Shown one piece after another: positions 42,316-52,883 of a DNA stretch of 64,000 nt. A program made the position numbers and the translations under genes. The stretch is from assembly GCA_030587405.1 (NCBI GenBank), contig JAUQZD010000050.1:124001-188000 (forward strand), in the 5' to 3' direction. Source of the DNA: Candidatus Freyrarchaeum guaymasense. Its GTDB lineage: Archaea; Asgardarchaeota; Jordarchaeia; Jordarchaeales; Freyrarchaeaceae. The first letter of the stretch is position 1, and each line of letters begins with the position of its first letter. The notes under the pieces were generated by a model. That model was not told the DNA's origin, searched no databases, and saw nothing but the letters and a program-made list of their open reading frames with translations.

Positions 42316-42831
42316 TTACCCCTCTAAGAGGGCAACTTTTGATTTTAGTTTTCTGAGAGTTACCTCTAGGTTTTCAACGATTATTCTTGAGCCGGAGAGG
42401 TCTATGAAACCTAACTCGCCAAGGTATCTTGGCACTACGTGTACATGAAGATGGTTGATGCTTGCACCTGCAGCTTTACCCTGATTAATCCCAATGTTAA
42501 ACCCGTGTGGGTTATATACTTCCCTAAGAAGCTTGATGCTTCTTTGAACCAAAACAAAGAGTCCTTTAATTTCTTCTTCGTTTAATTCTTCAAGGTTTTC
42601 TACGTGTTTGACGGGAGCGACCATTAAATGTCCAGGATTGTAGGGATAAATGTTGAGAAGAACCATGAAATCTTTGTTTTTATAGACGAGTTTTGAGGGA
42701 ACCTTGGGGTCTTCACGCGCTATTGCACAGAAGATGCAATCTACATCTGGCCTTTTCCCTCTAACATATTCACCTTTCTCTGGAATGAGTATATAATGTG
42801 GAAAGCGTACATCCAAAACCTCAGCCTCCAT
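42316..42831 (-). CDS. HIT-family nucleotide hydrolase
   Basis: A 171-residue HIT protein. The zinc motif CIFCAIA is followed by NIYPYNPGHLMVAPVKHV and the catalytic HLHVHVVPR (about residue 122). Related archaeal enzymes hydrolyse AP4A or adenosine phosphoramidates. The start is uncertain: the frame opens at TTG 42864, ATG is at 42831, and a TTG at 42816 has GGAGG about 8 nt upstream. Confidence 0.88.
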   Translation of the reverse strand: MEAEVLDVRFPHYILIPEKGEYVRGKRPDVDCIFCAIAREDPKVPSKLVYKNKDFMVLLNIYPYNPGHLMVAPVKHVENLEELNEEEIKGLFVLVQRSIKLLREVYNPHGFNIGINQGKAAGASINHLHVHVVPRYLGELGFIDLSGSRIIVENLEVTLRKLKSKVALLEG

Positions 42832-43049
42832 CGGACATTTTAACCAGAAAGATTCTAATTTCAAAATTCAAATAGACATGTTCATTCTCCATTCTTTATT
42901 TTTTCCTAGGTTAAGTCTTCGGAAAGGGGGGAGCAAGGCGGCATAGTTAATAGTTAACTTAGTGGCTGATAGGTTTGCGGAAAACTTAAATGCCTTTTCT
43001 TTTTTTGGAGTAATAGATTGTTATAGCAGCAGCTTATGGTGGTGACGTG

Positions 43050-43202
43050 ATGCCTATAGGAGACCCGGATAAGAGGCGTATTGCTGCATACCACCTTTTA
43101 CAAATGAAAATTTGCAGGAAATGTTATGCAAGAAATCCCTTATCCGCTACAAGGTGTAGGCGATGTAGATCTAAAAGGCTTAGACTTAAAAAGAGGAAGT
43201 AA
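43050..43202 (+). CDS. rpl40e: ribosomal protein eL40 (50 aa)
   Basis: A 50-residue gene short enough to be missed by length-filtered ORF calling. Its sequence begins MPIGDPDKRRIAAYHLLQMK and continues with zinc-binding CRKCYARNP and CRRCRSKRL, then a basic tail. This is archaeal eL40 without the ubiquitin fusion found in eukaryotes. GGTGGTGACGTG precedes the ATG, and TATA-like AACTTAAATG is at about 42983-42992. It ends 8 nt before the convergent CBS gene. Confidence 0.9.
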   Translation: MPIGDPDKRRIAAYHLLQMKICRKCYARNPLSATRCRRCRSKRLRLKKRK

Positions 43203-43210
43203 CTCCTTTT

Positions 43211-44074
43211 CTAACCGTTTCTCTTTGACAGTACTGTTTCGTAATATCCTCTAACCAAGTCTAGTTCGTTGATTACTCCTACCAGCTCTCCTTTAGCATT
43301 CTTAACGGGTAGCTGATCCAGGTCGAATTTCATCATTTTAAGGGCGCATTCGCTAAGAGTGGCATGCTCACTTACGGTGATTACATCTTTAGTCATAACT
43401 TCTTTAACGGGCTTTTCGGGAAGGTTGAGCCTCTTAGTCATAATATAGAATATACTGCTGACATCCCAGCTCCAGTCGGTTCCTTCTCCAGTTGAGGGTA
43501 TGCTAGAAATTTTTTCCTCTGAAATTACTTCGCTGGCTTTCAGGAAGTCTGACTCGTCTATCACTCCGACCAGCTTGCCTTTATCATCTAAAACGTGTAA
43601 AACGGTGGCTTTGGCAAGCTTCATCATCATGTAGGCAACTGGCAAGGGGGTTTCCTCCCAAACCGCTATTATTACATGACGGACAAATGGCCTTATTGTA
43701 ACAGTCTCCTTTTCAACCGTAATTGCTTTCCGGACAATGTCGGAGAGGGAAACTAAACCAACCAAGGTTTTTTCGTTTTCAGTTACAGGTAAATGGAAAA
43801 TATTATTCTTCAGCATTAACTCAACAAGTTCCTTTAAAGTGGCGTTTTTTGAGATAGTCATTGGATCTCTCTTCATTAAGAGAGCCAGTTGAGTTTCATC
43901 TGGCTTCTCCATTAAATCACGATGAGTGATTATACCTACAAGGGTTTTCGTTCCCTTTTTAACTACCGGGACGACGCTGATATTGTAGCGGCGCATAACA
44001 TCTAAAACTTCATCACGTGTGCCAGGCACCGCTACATAGACCACATTTCTATTTGCAATATTTTCAACTATCAA
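43211..44074 (-). CDS. four-CBS-domain protein
   Basis: A 287-residue protein composed of two CBS pairs. Repeats near residues 15-60 (DEVLDVMRRYNISVVPVV), 70-125 (NATLKELVELMLKNNIFHLPV), 145-190 and 225-280 (HATLSECALKMMKFDLDQLPV) are clear. CBS pairs bind adenine nucleotides or SAM and regulate partners. No catalytic domain is attached and the partner is unknown. The start is ATG 44074. Confidence 0.88.
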   Translation of the reverse strand: MIVENIANRNVVYVAVPGTRDEVLDVMRRYNISVVPVVKKGTKTLVGIITHRDLMEKPDETQLALLMKRDPMTISKNATLKELVELMLKNNIFHLPVTENEKTLVGLVSLSDIVRKAITVEKETVTIRPFVRHVIIAVWEETPLPVAYMMMKLAKATVLHVLDDKGKLVGVIDESDFLKASEVISEEKISSIPSTGEGTDWSWDVSSIFYIMTKRLNLPEKPVKEVMTKDVITVSEHATLSECALKMMKFDLDQLPVKNAKGELVGVINELDLVRGYYETVLSKRNG

Positions 44075-44326
44075 AGAGAAACCCCCATGCTACTTTAGGT
44101 AAACCCTCTAAAGAGTATTTAGTAGGGAAGAAGTCTCGATCTCGATGTTTAATATCTCAATCATCAATAATAATAAAGTGCTAAATATAAATTATTTGGC
44201 AGTATTTTTGATTATTTCCGTGAACTCACTGTTGATTGAAAATTACAATGAAATGCAACTTTTTATTAAAGAATAATATAAATTTCAAGCGAAAAACGCA
44301 GGTGTCACGAAACAAAATATGTTATA

Positions 44327-46858
<2,532 letters not shown>

Positions 46859-48514
46859 ATGGCCATGTTAGGGGGTACTCCCGTTCTCATACTTAAAGAA
46901 GGGACGAAGAGATCTGCTGGTAGAGACGCTCAAAGGACAAATATAATGGCTGCACGCGTGATAGCTGAAGCGGTCAGGACGTCTCTAGGGCCTCTAGGAA
47001 TGGACAAGATGCTTGTTGACAGTTTCGGTGATGTGGTGATCACCAACGACGGCGCAACAATACTTAAGGAGATCGACGTGCAGCACCCTGCAGCGAAAAT
47101 GATGGTGAACGTTGCCAAAACTCAGGACAACGAAGTGGGCGATGGGACAACAACAGCAGTCGTCCTTACTGGTGAACTACTCAAGAATGCGGAGTTTCTC
47201 TTAGACCAAGACATACATCCAACGGTGATCGTCGACGGCTATAGGAAGGCAATGGAGAAAGCCCTTGAAGTAATAGACGAGATGTCAAGGAAGGTTAACC
47301 CTGACGATGAGGAGATGCTAAAGAAAGTAGCTATGACTGCTATGAGCAGTAAAATGGTTGCTGGCTCAAGAGAGTACTTGGCGGACATAGCCGTTAAAGC
47401 GGTTAGAAAGGTTGCTGAACAGGTCGACGGGGAATGGAAAGTAGACCTTGACAACGTAAAAGTGGAGAAAAAAGAGGGTGAAAGCCTTGAGGACACCATG
47501 TTCATAGAGGGCATAGTGCTTGATAAGGAGGTAGTTCATCCAGGAATGCCAAAGAGAGTTGAAAATGCTAAGATAGCGCTCCTTTCTTGCCCGCTTGAAA
47601 TAGAGAAAACAGAGTTTGACGCGAAGATACGGATAACCAGTCCAGAGCAGATGAAGAGCTTCTTAGACGAGGAGCAACGGATGATAGAGGAAATGGTAGA
47701 CAAGATAGTTAAGACGGGGGCTAATGTGGTTCTGGCACAGAAGGGCATAGATGACCTGGCACAGCACTTCTTGGCGAAGGCAGGTGTACTAGCTGTCCGT
47801 AGAATAAAGAAGTCAGATATGGAGAAGCTTGCAAAGGCTACCGGTGGAAACATAGTTACTAACCTTGAAGACTTAACGGAAAAAGATCTGGGTGAAGCAG
47901 CAGTCGTTTATGAGAAGAAGATTGGCGATGATGAAATGGTGTTCATAGAGGGATGTAAGAATCCGAAGGCGGTAAGCATCCTCGTCAGGGGAGGAACAGA
48001 GCTTGTAGTCGACGAGGCAGAGCGTTCCATCCATGACGCATTGTGCGTATCGAAGACGGTGGTGGAAGACGGGAAGGTAGTTGCCGGAGGAGGAGCTCCA
48101 GAAATCGAAATAGCTAAGAAACTGAGGGAGTACGCTGAAACACTAAGCGGAAGGGAGCAGTTAGCTGTAAACCAGTTTGCAGAGGCTATGGAAGTCGTAC
48201 CTAGAACACTAGCTGAAAACGCAGGACTTGACCCGATAGACATCCTAGTGGAGTTACGAGCGAAACACGAGAAAGACGGGGTGACTTATGGCATTGACGT
48301 CTTCAGCGGGAAGGTCGCTGACATGGCGGAGTTGGATGTGTGGGAGCCAGCGCTGGTAAAGAAGCAAGCAATAAAGTCTGCAACTGAGGCCGCAGCGCTC
48401 ATTCTGAGAATCGATGATGTCATTGCAGCCTCTGCGATGAAGAGTGAAACGCCAGGTGGAGAGAAATCCTCCTCAGAAGAGGAGGAAAGCAGTTCTTCAA
48501 GTGAGTTCGACTAA
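46859..48514 (+). CDS. thsA: thermosome subunit (group II chaperonin)
   Basis: A 551-residue CCT/TRiC-like chaperonin subunit. ATP-binding motifs [21 protein letters not shown] and [14 protein letters not shown] (residues about 43-105) and [13 protein letters not shown] near 408 are intact. The tail is [15 protein letters not shown], acidic and serine-rich, instead of the Gly-Met-rich tail common in archaeal thermosomes. ATG 46859 is chosen from its ribosome binding site. Confidence 0.96.
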   Translation: MAMLGGTPVLILKEGTKRSAGRDAQRTNIMAARVIAEAVRTSLGPLGMDKMLVDSFGDVVITNDGATILKEIDVQHPAAKMMVNVAKTQDNEVGDGTTTAVVLTGELLKNAEFLLDQDIHPTVIVDGYRKAMEKALEVIDEMSRKVNPDDEEMLKKVAMTAMSSKMVAGSREYLADIAVKAVRKVAEQVDGEWKVDLDNVKVEKKEGESLEDTMFIEGIVLDKEVVHPGMPKRVENAKIALLSCPLEIEKTEFDAKIRITSPEQMKSFLDEEQRMIEEMVDKIVKTGANVVLAQKGIDDLAQHFLAKAGVLAVRRIKKSDMEKLAKATGGNIVTNLEDLTEKDLGEAAVVYEKKIGDDEMVFIEGCKNPKAVSILVRGGTELVVDEAERSIHDALCVSKTVVEDGKVVAGGGAPEIEIAKKLREYAETLSGREQLAVNQFAEAMEVVPRTLAENAGLDPIDILVELRAKHEKDGVTYGIDVFSGKVADMAELDVWEPALVKKQAIKSATEAAALILRIDDVIAASAMKSETPGGEKSSSEEEESSSSSEFD

Positions 48515-48591
48515 AAATAACAACTTCTTTTTAAGGTTTGCAAAAACTTAAAAAGGAACTCTAATTTTTCTTTTAAATCATCATAAACTTA

Positions 48592-48864
48592 GTGGAGGCT
48601 ACTACTATTGTTACAGAAACATTCGTTATAAAAGTAGGGCCGCCTTGGCTAACACGTTACGAGAAATCGAGAATCTTAAGCGCACGTGCACTGCAAATAA
48701 CGTTGGGTGCGCCAATTTTAATAGACATACCAAAGGACGTCAAAGATCCCATAACAATAGCTAAACTTGAACTAGAGAAAGGGATCCTGCCAATTACAAT
48801 AAGGCGAAGCCTCCCAGACGGCACCTACCAAGACATACCAATAAGATTTTTAACAAAGTCTTAA
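48592..48864 (+). CDS. rpo6: RNA polymerase subunit Rpo6 (K)
   Basis: A 90-residue archaeal homologue of Rpb6/omega, which stabilises the largest subunit. The core [22 protein letters not shown] and the terminal [18 protein letters not shown] are diagnostic. GTG 48592 is used. TATA-like AACTTAAAAAG is at about 48546-48556. It follows the thermosome gene by about 77 nt. Confidence 0.93.
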   Translation: MEATTIVTETFVIKVGPPWLTRYEKSRILSARALQITLGAPILIDIPKDVKDPITIAKLELEKGILPITIRRSLPDGTYQDIPIRFLTKS

Positions 48865-48947
48865 TTTAAGTAGCGGGAAACAACTACACTAAACAATTTA
48901 CCTTTTTTAAAAAAAACAAAATGAAAAATAGTCTAAGCAAAGAAGTT

Positions 48948-49667
48948 CTACTGGTTTTTTATGATGTTTAGTATTTCTATTAACCGGTTCACCATTAGTG
49001 TGAATAACTGCTCTCCCTTTTCCTTTGTTGCCTTTGTTGGGTATCCCATAACGCCAGTCTTCATCCAAGGCCGGCCGGTAGGCGTCACGAGAAACGGGGG
49101 GCTTTGAGGTACTTCATCTGTTGCCTTATCCATGTGCACCAGCTCGGGTTTTAGGAAGAGCATTAGGGAGGTTTCAGCTTCGCAGGCATGTTGAGGAAGT
49201 GTTTCCAGTATTTTGGGGATGTTTTCCGATGCAAAATCAAGGCTTGAAACAAAGAATACCTTCACACTCCTATTTCTAATCGTGAAACTATAAGCGGCTT
49301 CTTTTATTGCTGTAAGGTGGGCATTGCTGGCATGAAAGCTGAACAGGACTATTCTTTTGAAGCCGCACTCTACGAGTTCAGACAAAATATCTATTGTAAC
49401 TTGCTTGAGCGTTTCAAACTTTAATGAAATGGTTCCTGGAAAGCTGCGAGTAGACCTGCATACTCCATAGTTTAGGGTTGGGGCAACTAGGAAGCCCGTC
49501 TCTTCTGCTGCTTTACTTACGAGTTCTAACGTGATTATGGTGTCAGTGGAAACTGGGAGGTGTGGGCCATGTTCTTCTACTGAACCAAAGGGAACTATGA
49601 TGCCCTCTGCTTTCTTGATTGCTTCTTCAATTTCCGTCCAAGTCATTGTTTCTAAAAGAACCTTCAT
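48948..49667 (-). CDS. creatininase-family amidohydrolase
   Basis: A 239-residue creatininase-family protein. The metal-binding motifs PFGSVEEHGPHLPVSTDT (about residues 22-39) and HACEAETSLMLFL (about 155) carry the metal-binding Glu/His/Asp residues. Archaeal members include a FAPy-deformylase of flavin/F420 synthesis (ArfB) and others of unknown substrate. It starts 2 nt after the DRTGG gene stop, so it is in the same operon. Confidence 0.85.
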   Translation of the reverse strand: MKVLLETMTWTEIEEAIKKAEGIIVPFGSVEEHGPHLPVSTDTIITLELVSKAAEETGFLVAPTLNYGVCRSTRSFPGTISLKFETLKQVTIDILSELVECGFKRIVLFSFHASNAHLTAIKEAAYSFTIRNRSVKVFFVSSLDFASENIPKILETLPQHACEAETSLMLFLKPELVHMDKATDEVPQSPPFLVTPTGRPWMKTGVMGYPTKATKEKGEQLFTLMVNRLIEILNIIKNQ

Positions 49668-49669
49668 TC

Positions 49670-50737
49670 TTAGTCCTCCATTATGGCGTTAAGGATTCCC
49701 TTCCAGTCGACTTCACGTTTAACCTTACTTATTGCCAGCTCGATTTTCTTATCGTCTCCTGGCTTTATTCTCCCCCCTATGCTTTCTAACTTACGGATGG
49801 TCGTGTAAGTGTCGTATGGAACCAGTATAACTGTTACCCCTTTTTCTCTAGCTTTTGATAGAACCCTGATATCAGGGTATAGGTTTCCAGTTAAGATTAG
49901 CACTGCGGTGTCGGTTTCAAGCGCTGGAAGGGTGATATCACTCCGATCGCCGCCTGTTATGACAGCCTTGTTTACGCTTCTTCTGAAGTATTTTAAGGCG
50001 CTTTCTGTGGTCATAGCTCCTACAAGTACGTCCTCAACGATTCTGGTCATGTCTCCTTCTTCCAGTATGGTGCCTTCGAGGACGCTATTTATTTCAGCTA
50101 CTGTAGGGGAGGTTAAACGCTTGTCTTCTTCTATAATTCCCCACACTCTCAGACTGACGTTTTCCGCTATGGGTTTAACTATTCCTTTAACCTTTTCTAA
50201 GAGGATAAGTGGGACGTTGTTGAAGATTACACCCATGACCTCTGACCCTGTTAATTTGAACATTTCTGCCTGTGCTAGGGTATCATCTAGAACCAGGTCG
50301 TTTCCAAAGGGAGCAGTTATTAAAACTTGAGCATTGAACTTTTCAGCTAGGTGGAAGGCGGAGAGGTTTCCAGTATAGAATGCTACTGGAGTATGCCCGC
50401 TTTCAATAAATATTACATCCAAGTCCCTACTTAAAATATGATAGGCTTTTTCTATTCTTTCCGCGGCGTCACCCATTTTACCTTTAGAGAAATCAGTTAA
50501 GTAGTATGGGTTAAGCATTATGGGAACTATTATTTCAATAGGGTAATTAATGTCAAGGACAGACTTCATTAGAACAGCGTCTTCATCCTGTCTATCTGAG
50601 CCGACGGCCCATCCAACAGGCTTGAAATAACCTGTCTTAAGCCCTTCCTCCCTAAAAATGACGGATAAGGCCATGCATAAGGCGGTTTTGCCACTGTACA
50701 TTAACCCGGAAACGAGAATGGGTTTCGCTTCATTCAA
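49670..50737 (-). CDS. P-loop / DRTGG-domain protein (phosphotransacetylase N-terminal-like)
   Basis: A 355-residue protein combining a BioD/CobB-like P-loop domain (VSGLMYSGKTALCMAL at residues 8-23) and a DRTGG domain (about 245-330: KAVITGGDRSDITLPALE). This is the architecture of the regulatory N-terminus of long phosphotransacetylases, without the catalytic PTA domain. It lies 4 nt downstream of the ADP-forming acyl-CoA synthetase gene. A regulatory or accessory role in acetyl-CoA/acetate conversion is inferred. Confidence 0.85.
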   Translation of the reverse strand: MNEAKPILVSGLMYSGKTALCMALSVIFREEGLKTGYFKPVGWAVGSDRQDEDAVLMKSVLDINYPIEIIVPIMLNPYYLTDFSKGKMGDAAERIEKAYHILSRDLDVIFIESGHTPVAFYTGNLSAFHLAEKFNAQVLITAPFGNDLVLDDTLAQAEMFKLTGSEVMGVIFNNVPLILLEKVKGIVKPIAENVSLRVWGIIEEDKRLTSPTVAEINSVLEGTILEEGDMTRIVEDVLVGAMTTESALKYFRRSVNKAVITGGDRSDITLPALETDTAVLILTGNLYPDIRVLSKAREKGVTVILVPYDTYTTIRKLESIGGRIKPGDDKKIELAISKVKREVDWKGILNAIMED

Positions 50738-50741
50738 AATC

Positions 50742-52844
50742 TTAAACCTCCATTTTTTTAAGAGTTATTTTTACGTCTAAAGCAAGGCACCCCTTCTGGT
50801 ATGCGAAAAGAGGATTTATATCGATTTCATTTATGTTAGGGAAGTCTGTTACCAGTTGCGAGACCCTGAGGACAACATCTATTATTGCATCCAAGTCTAA
50901 AGGTGGTTCTCCTCGAATACCTTGAATGAGCCTATAAGCTCTAGTTTCCGAGATCATCTGTATAGCTTCCTGCCTCGACACGGGGGCAATCCTAAAGGAA
51001 ACGTCTTCTAAGAGGTTAACATAAATTCCACCTAGGCCGAACATTAACATAGGCCCCCATGTTAAATCGCGGCTCATACCTACGATGAATTCCTTTCCCT
51101 GATCGACCATCCTCTGGACGTAAACGCCGTAGACGTTAGCTTGAGGGGCGTACTTGTGGGTGTTCGAAAGAATGTTATAGTACTCCTTCCTGACGTCTTT
51201 GGCGTTACTTATGTTTAACACTACTCCGCCTATATCCGTTTTATGAAGTATTTGTGGGGAGGCAACCTTCAAAGCAACAGGATAACCGATTTTTTCTGCA
51301 ATCCTCACTGCTTCGTCTGCGCTTCTAGCTAATGCTATTCGCGGAGCTGGGATGCCGTAGGCTCTAACCACAGAGAAGGCTTCATGGGCTAATAGAGCGA
51401 CGCGCCTATCACCGTACACTGCCTTGAAAACAGACTTAACTAGGTCCTTATCTACTTCGAAGGTGACGTACTCATCTTCATGCTTCTTGATGATCTTAGC
51501 ATATCTAAACATGCTTGACAAGGCCTTAACAGCTTTTTCAGGAAACAGGTAGCAGGGAATCCCGCTCTCTACGAGAAGCTTGCTTGCTTCAAGAACTTCT
51601 TCGCCACCCATGAAGGAAGCTAAAATGGGCTTCCTATATATTTTTCCAAGTTCAACAAGAGCAACTGCTGTCTCCATCGCCTTTGTCATCGCTTGAGGAG
51701 TTAATATCACAAGGCAACCTGCAACGTTTGAATCGTTAAGGACAGCTTCCAGGGCAGCCTTGTAGCGTGCATCGTCGGCGTCCCCTAAGACATCTACTGG
51801 GTTATATATGGCGGCAGCGGGGGGAAGAATGGAACGGAGGGCTTCAATAGTATCGCTTTTGAAACGAGCCAGCTTCATACCGCTTCTTTCGCAGGCATCG
51901 GTAGCGATGATCCCTGGCCCACCAGCATTCGTAACTATGGCTATACCTTTGCCATCAGGTACTGGTTGCTTAGAGAAAGCTACAGCCAGGTTGAAAAGGT
52001 CTTCTACTTCATCTATCCTAAGCACACCTATTTGCTCGAAGGCTGTATTGTAGGCTCTATCGCTGCCGGCTAGAGAGCCTGTATGGGACGATACTGCCCG
52101 AGCGCCAGCCTCACTTCTACCCGACTTAAGAACGATTACAGGTTTCTTTTTAACCACCTTTTTAGCGACGTCAAAGAATCGTTGCCCTCTCCGGACGTCT
52201 TCTAGGTATAAGAGGATAACTTTACTCTTATTGTCTTCGGCTAACGCCTCTATCACGTCTGATTCATCCAAATCAGCTTTATTGCCTAAACTGATAATTT
52301 TACTGAATCCGATTCCCTCAGAGAGAGCCCAGTCTAAAATCGAGGTAAGCATTGCTCCACTTTGAGATGCGAAAGCAATGTTACCTTTTAAGGGAGTTTT
52401 AGCGGCGAAACTAGCATTAAGGGGAGTGAACGTGTCTATAATGCCTACAACGTTAGGTCCAAGCAGCCTCATGCCATACTCTTTTACGATAGATACCAGT
52501 TTTTCTTCTAGTTTAGCACCCTCATAACCGATCTCCTTAAATCCAGCACTTATAACGACCACTCCTTTAACTCCGGCTTTCCCACATTTCTCAACCACAT
52601 CCGGAACAATTCTAGCAGGCACCGTTATAACTGCTAAATCAACCGTCTCCCCAATGTCCTCTACGGAGGGGTAACATGTCAGTCCAAATATCCGCTTAGC
52701 ATTTGGATTCACAGGGAAAACTTTTCCAGGATAACCGCACTCTATAACATTTCTTATGACCTCGTAACCTACTTTCCCTCTCGTCCTAGAAGCACCTATC
52801 ACGGCAACACCTGAAGGGTTAAAGAAAAAATCAAGGGATGTCAA
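50742..52844 (-). CDS. acd: ADP-forming acetyl/acyl-CoA synthetase, fused alpha-beta
   Basis: A 700-residue enzyme producing ATP from acyl-CoA, ADP and phosphate, used for energy conservation in fermenting archaea. The CoA-binding Rossmann domain comes first (VAVIGASRTRGKVGYEV), then succinyl-CoA ligase-like domains with the phospho-histidine loop SSHTGSLAGSD (about residue 257). The C-terminal ATP-grasp half (about 470-700) carries GYPVALKVASPQILHKTD. The alpha and beta parts are fused. It heads the three-gene operon with the DRTGG and creatininase-family genes. Confidence 0.94.
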   Translation of the reverse strand: MTSLDFFFNPSGVAVIGASRTRGKVGYEVIRNVIECGYPGKVFPVNPNAKRIFGLTCYPSVEDIGETVDLAVITVPARIVPDVVEKCGKAGVKGVVVISAGFKEIGYEGAKLEEKLVSIVKEYGMRLLGPNVVGIIDTFTPLNASFAAKTPLKGNIAFASQSGAMLTSILDWALSEGIGFSKIISLGNKADLDESDVIEALAEDNKSKVILLYLEDVRRGQRFFDVAKKVVKKKPVIVLKSGRSEAGARAVSSHTGSLAGSDRAYNTAFEQIGVLRIDEVEDLFNLAVAFSKQPVPDGKGIAIVTNAGGPGIIATDACERSGMKLARFKSDTIEALRSILPPAAAIYNPVDVLGDADDARYKAALEAVLNDSNVAGCLVILTPQAMTKAMETAVALVELGKIYRKPILASFMGGEEVLEASKLLVESGIPCYLFPEKAVKALSSMFRYAKIIKKHEDEYVTFEVDKDLVKSVFKAVYGDRRVALLAHEAFSVVRAYGIPAPRIALARSADEAVRIAEKIGYPVALKVASPQILHKTDIGGVVLNISNAKDVRKEYYNILSNTHKYAPQANVYGVYVQRMVDQGKEFIVGMSRDLTWGPMLMFGLGGIYVNLLEDVSFRIAPVSRQEAIQMISETRAYRLIQGIRGEPPLDLDAIIDVVLRVSQLVTDFPNINEIDINPLFAYQKGCLALDVKITLKKMEV

Positions 52845-52883
52845 TGTACATGTCCCCCAGCATAGTTAGTTTTTAACACCCTT

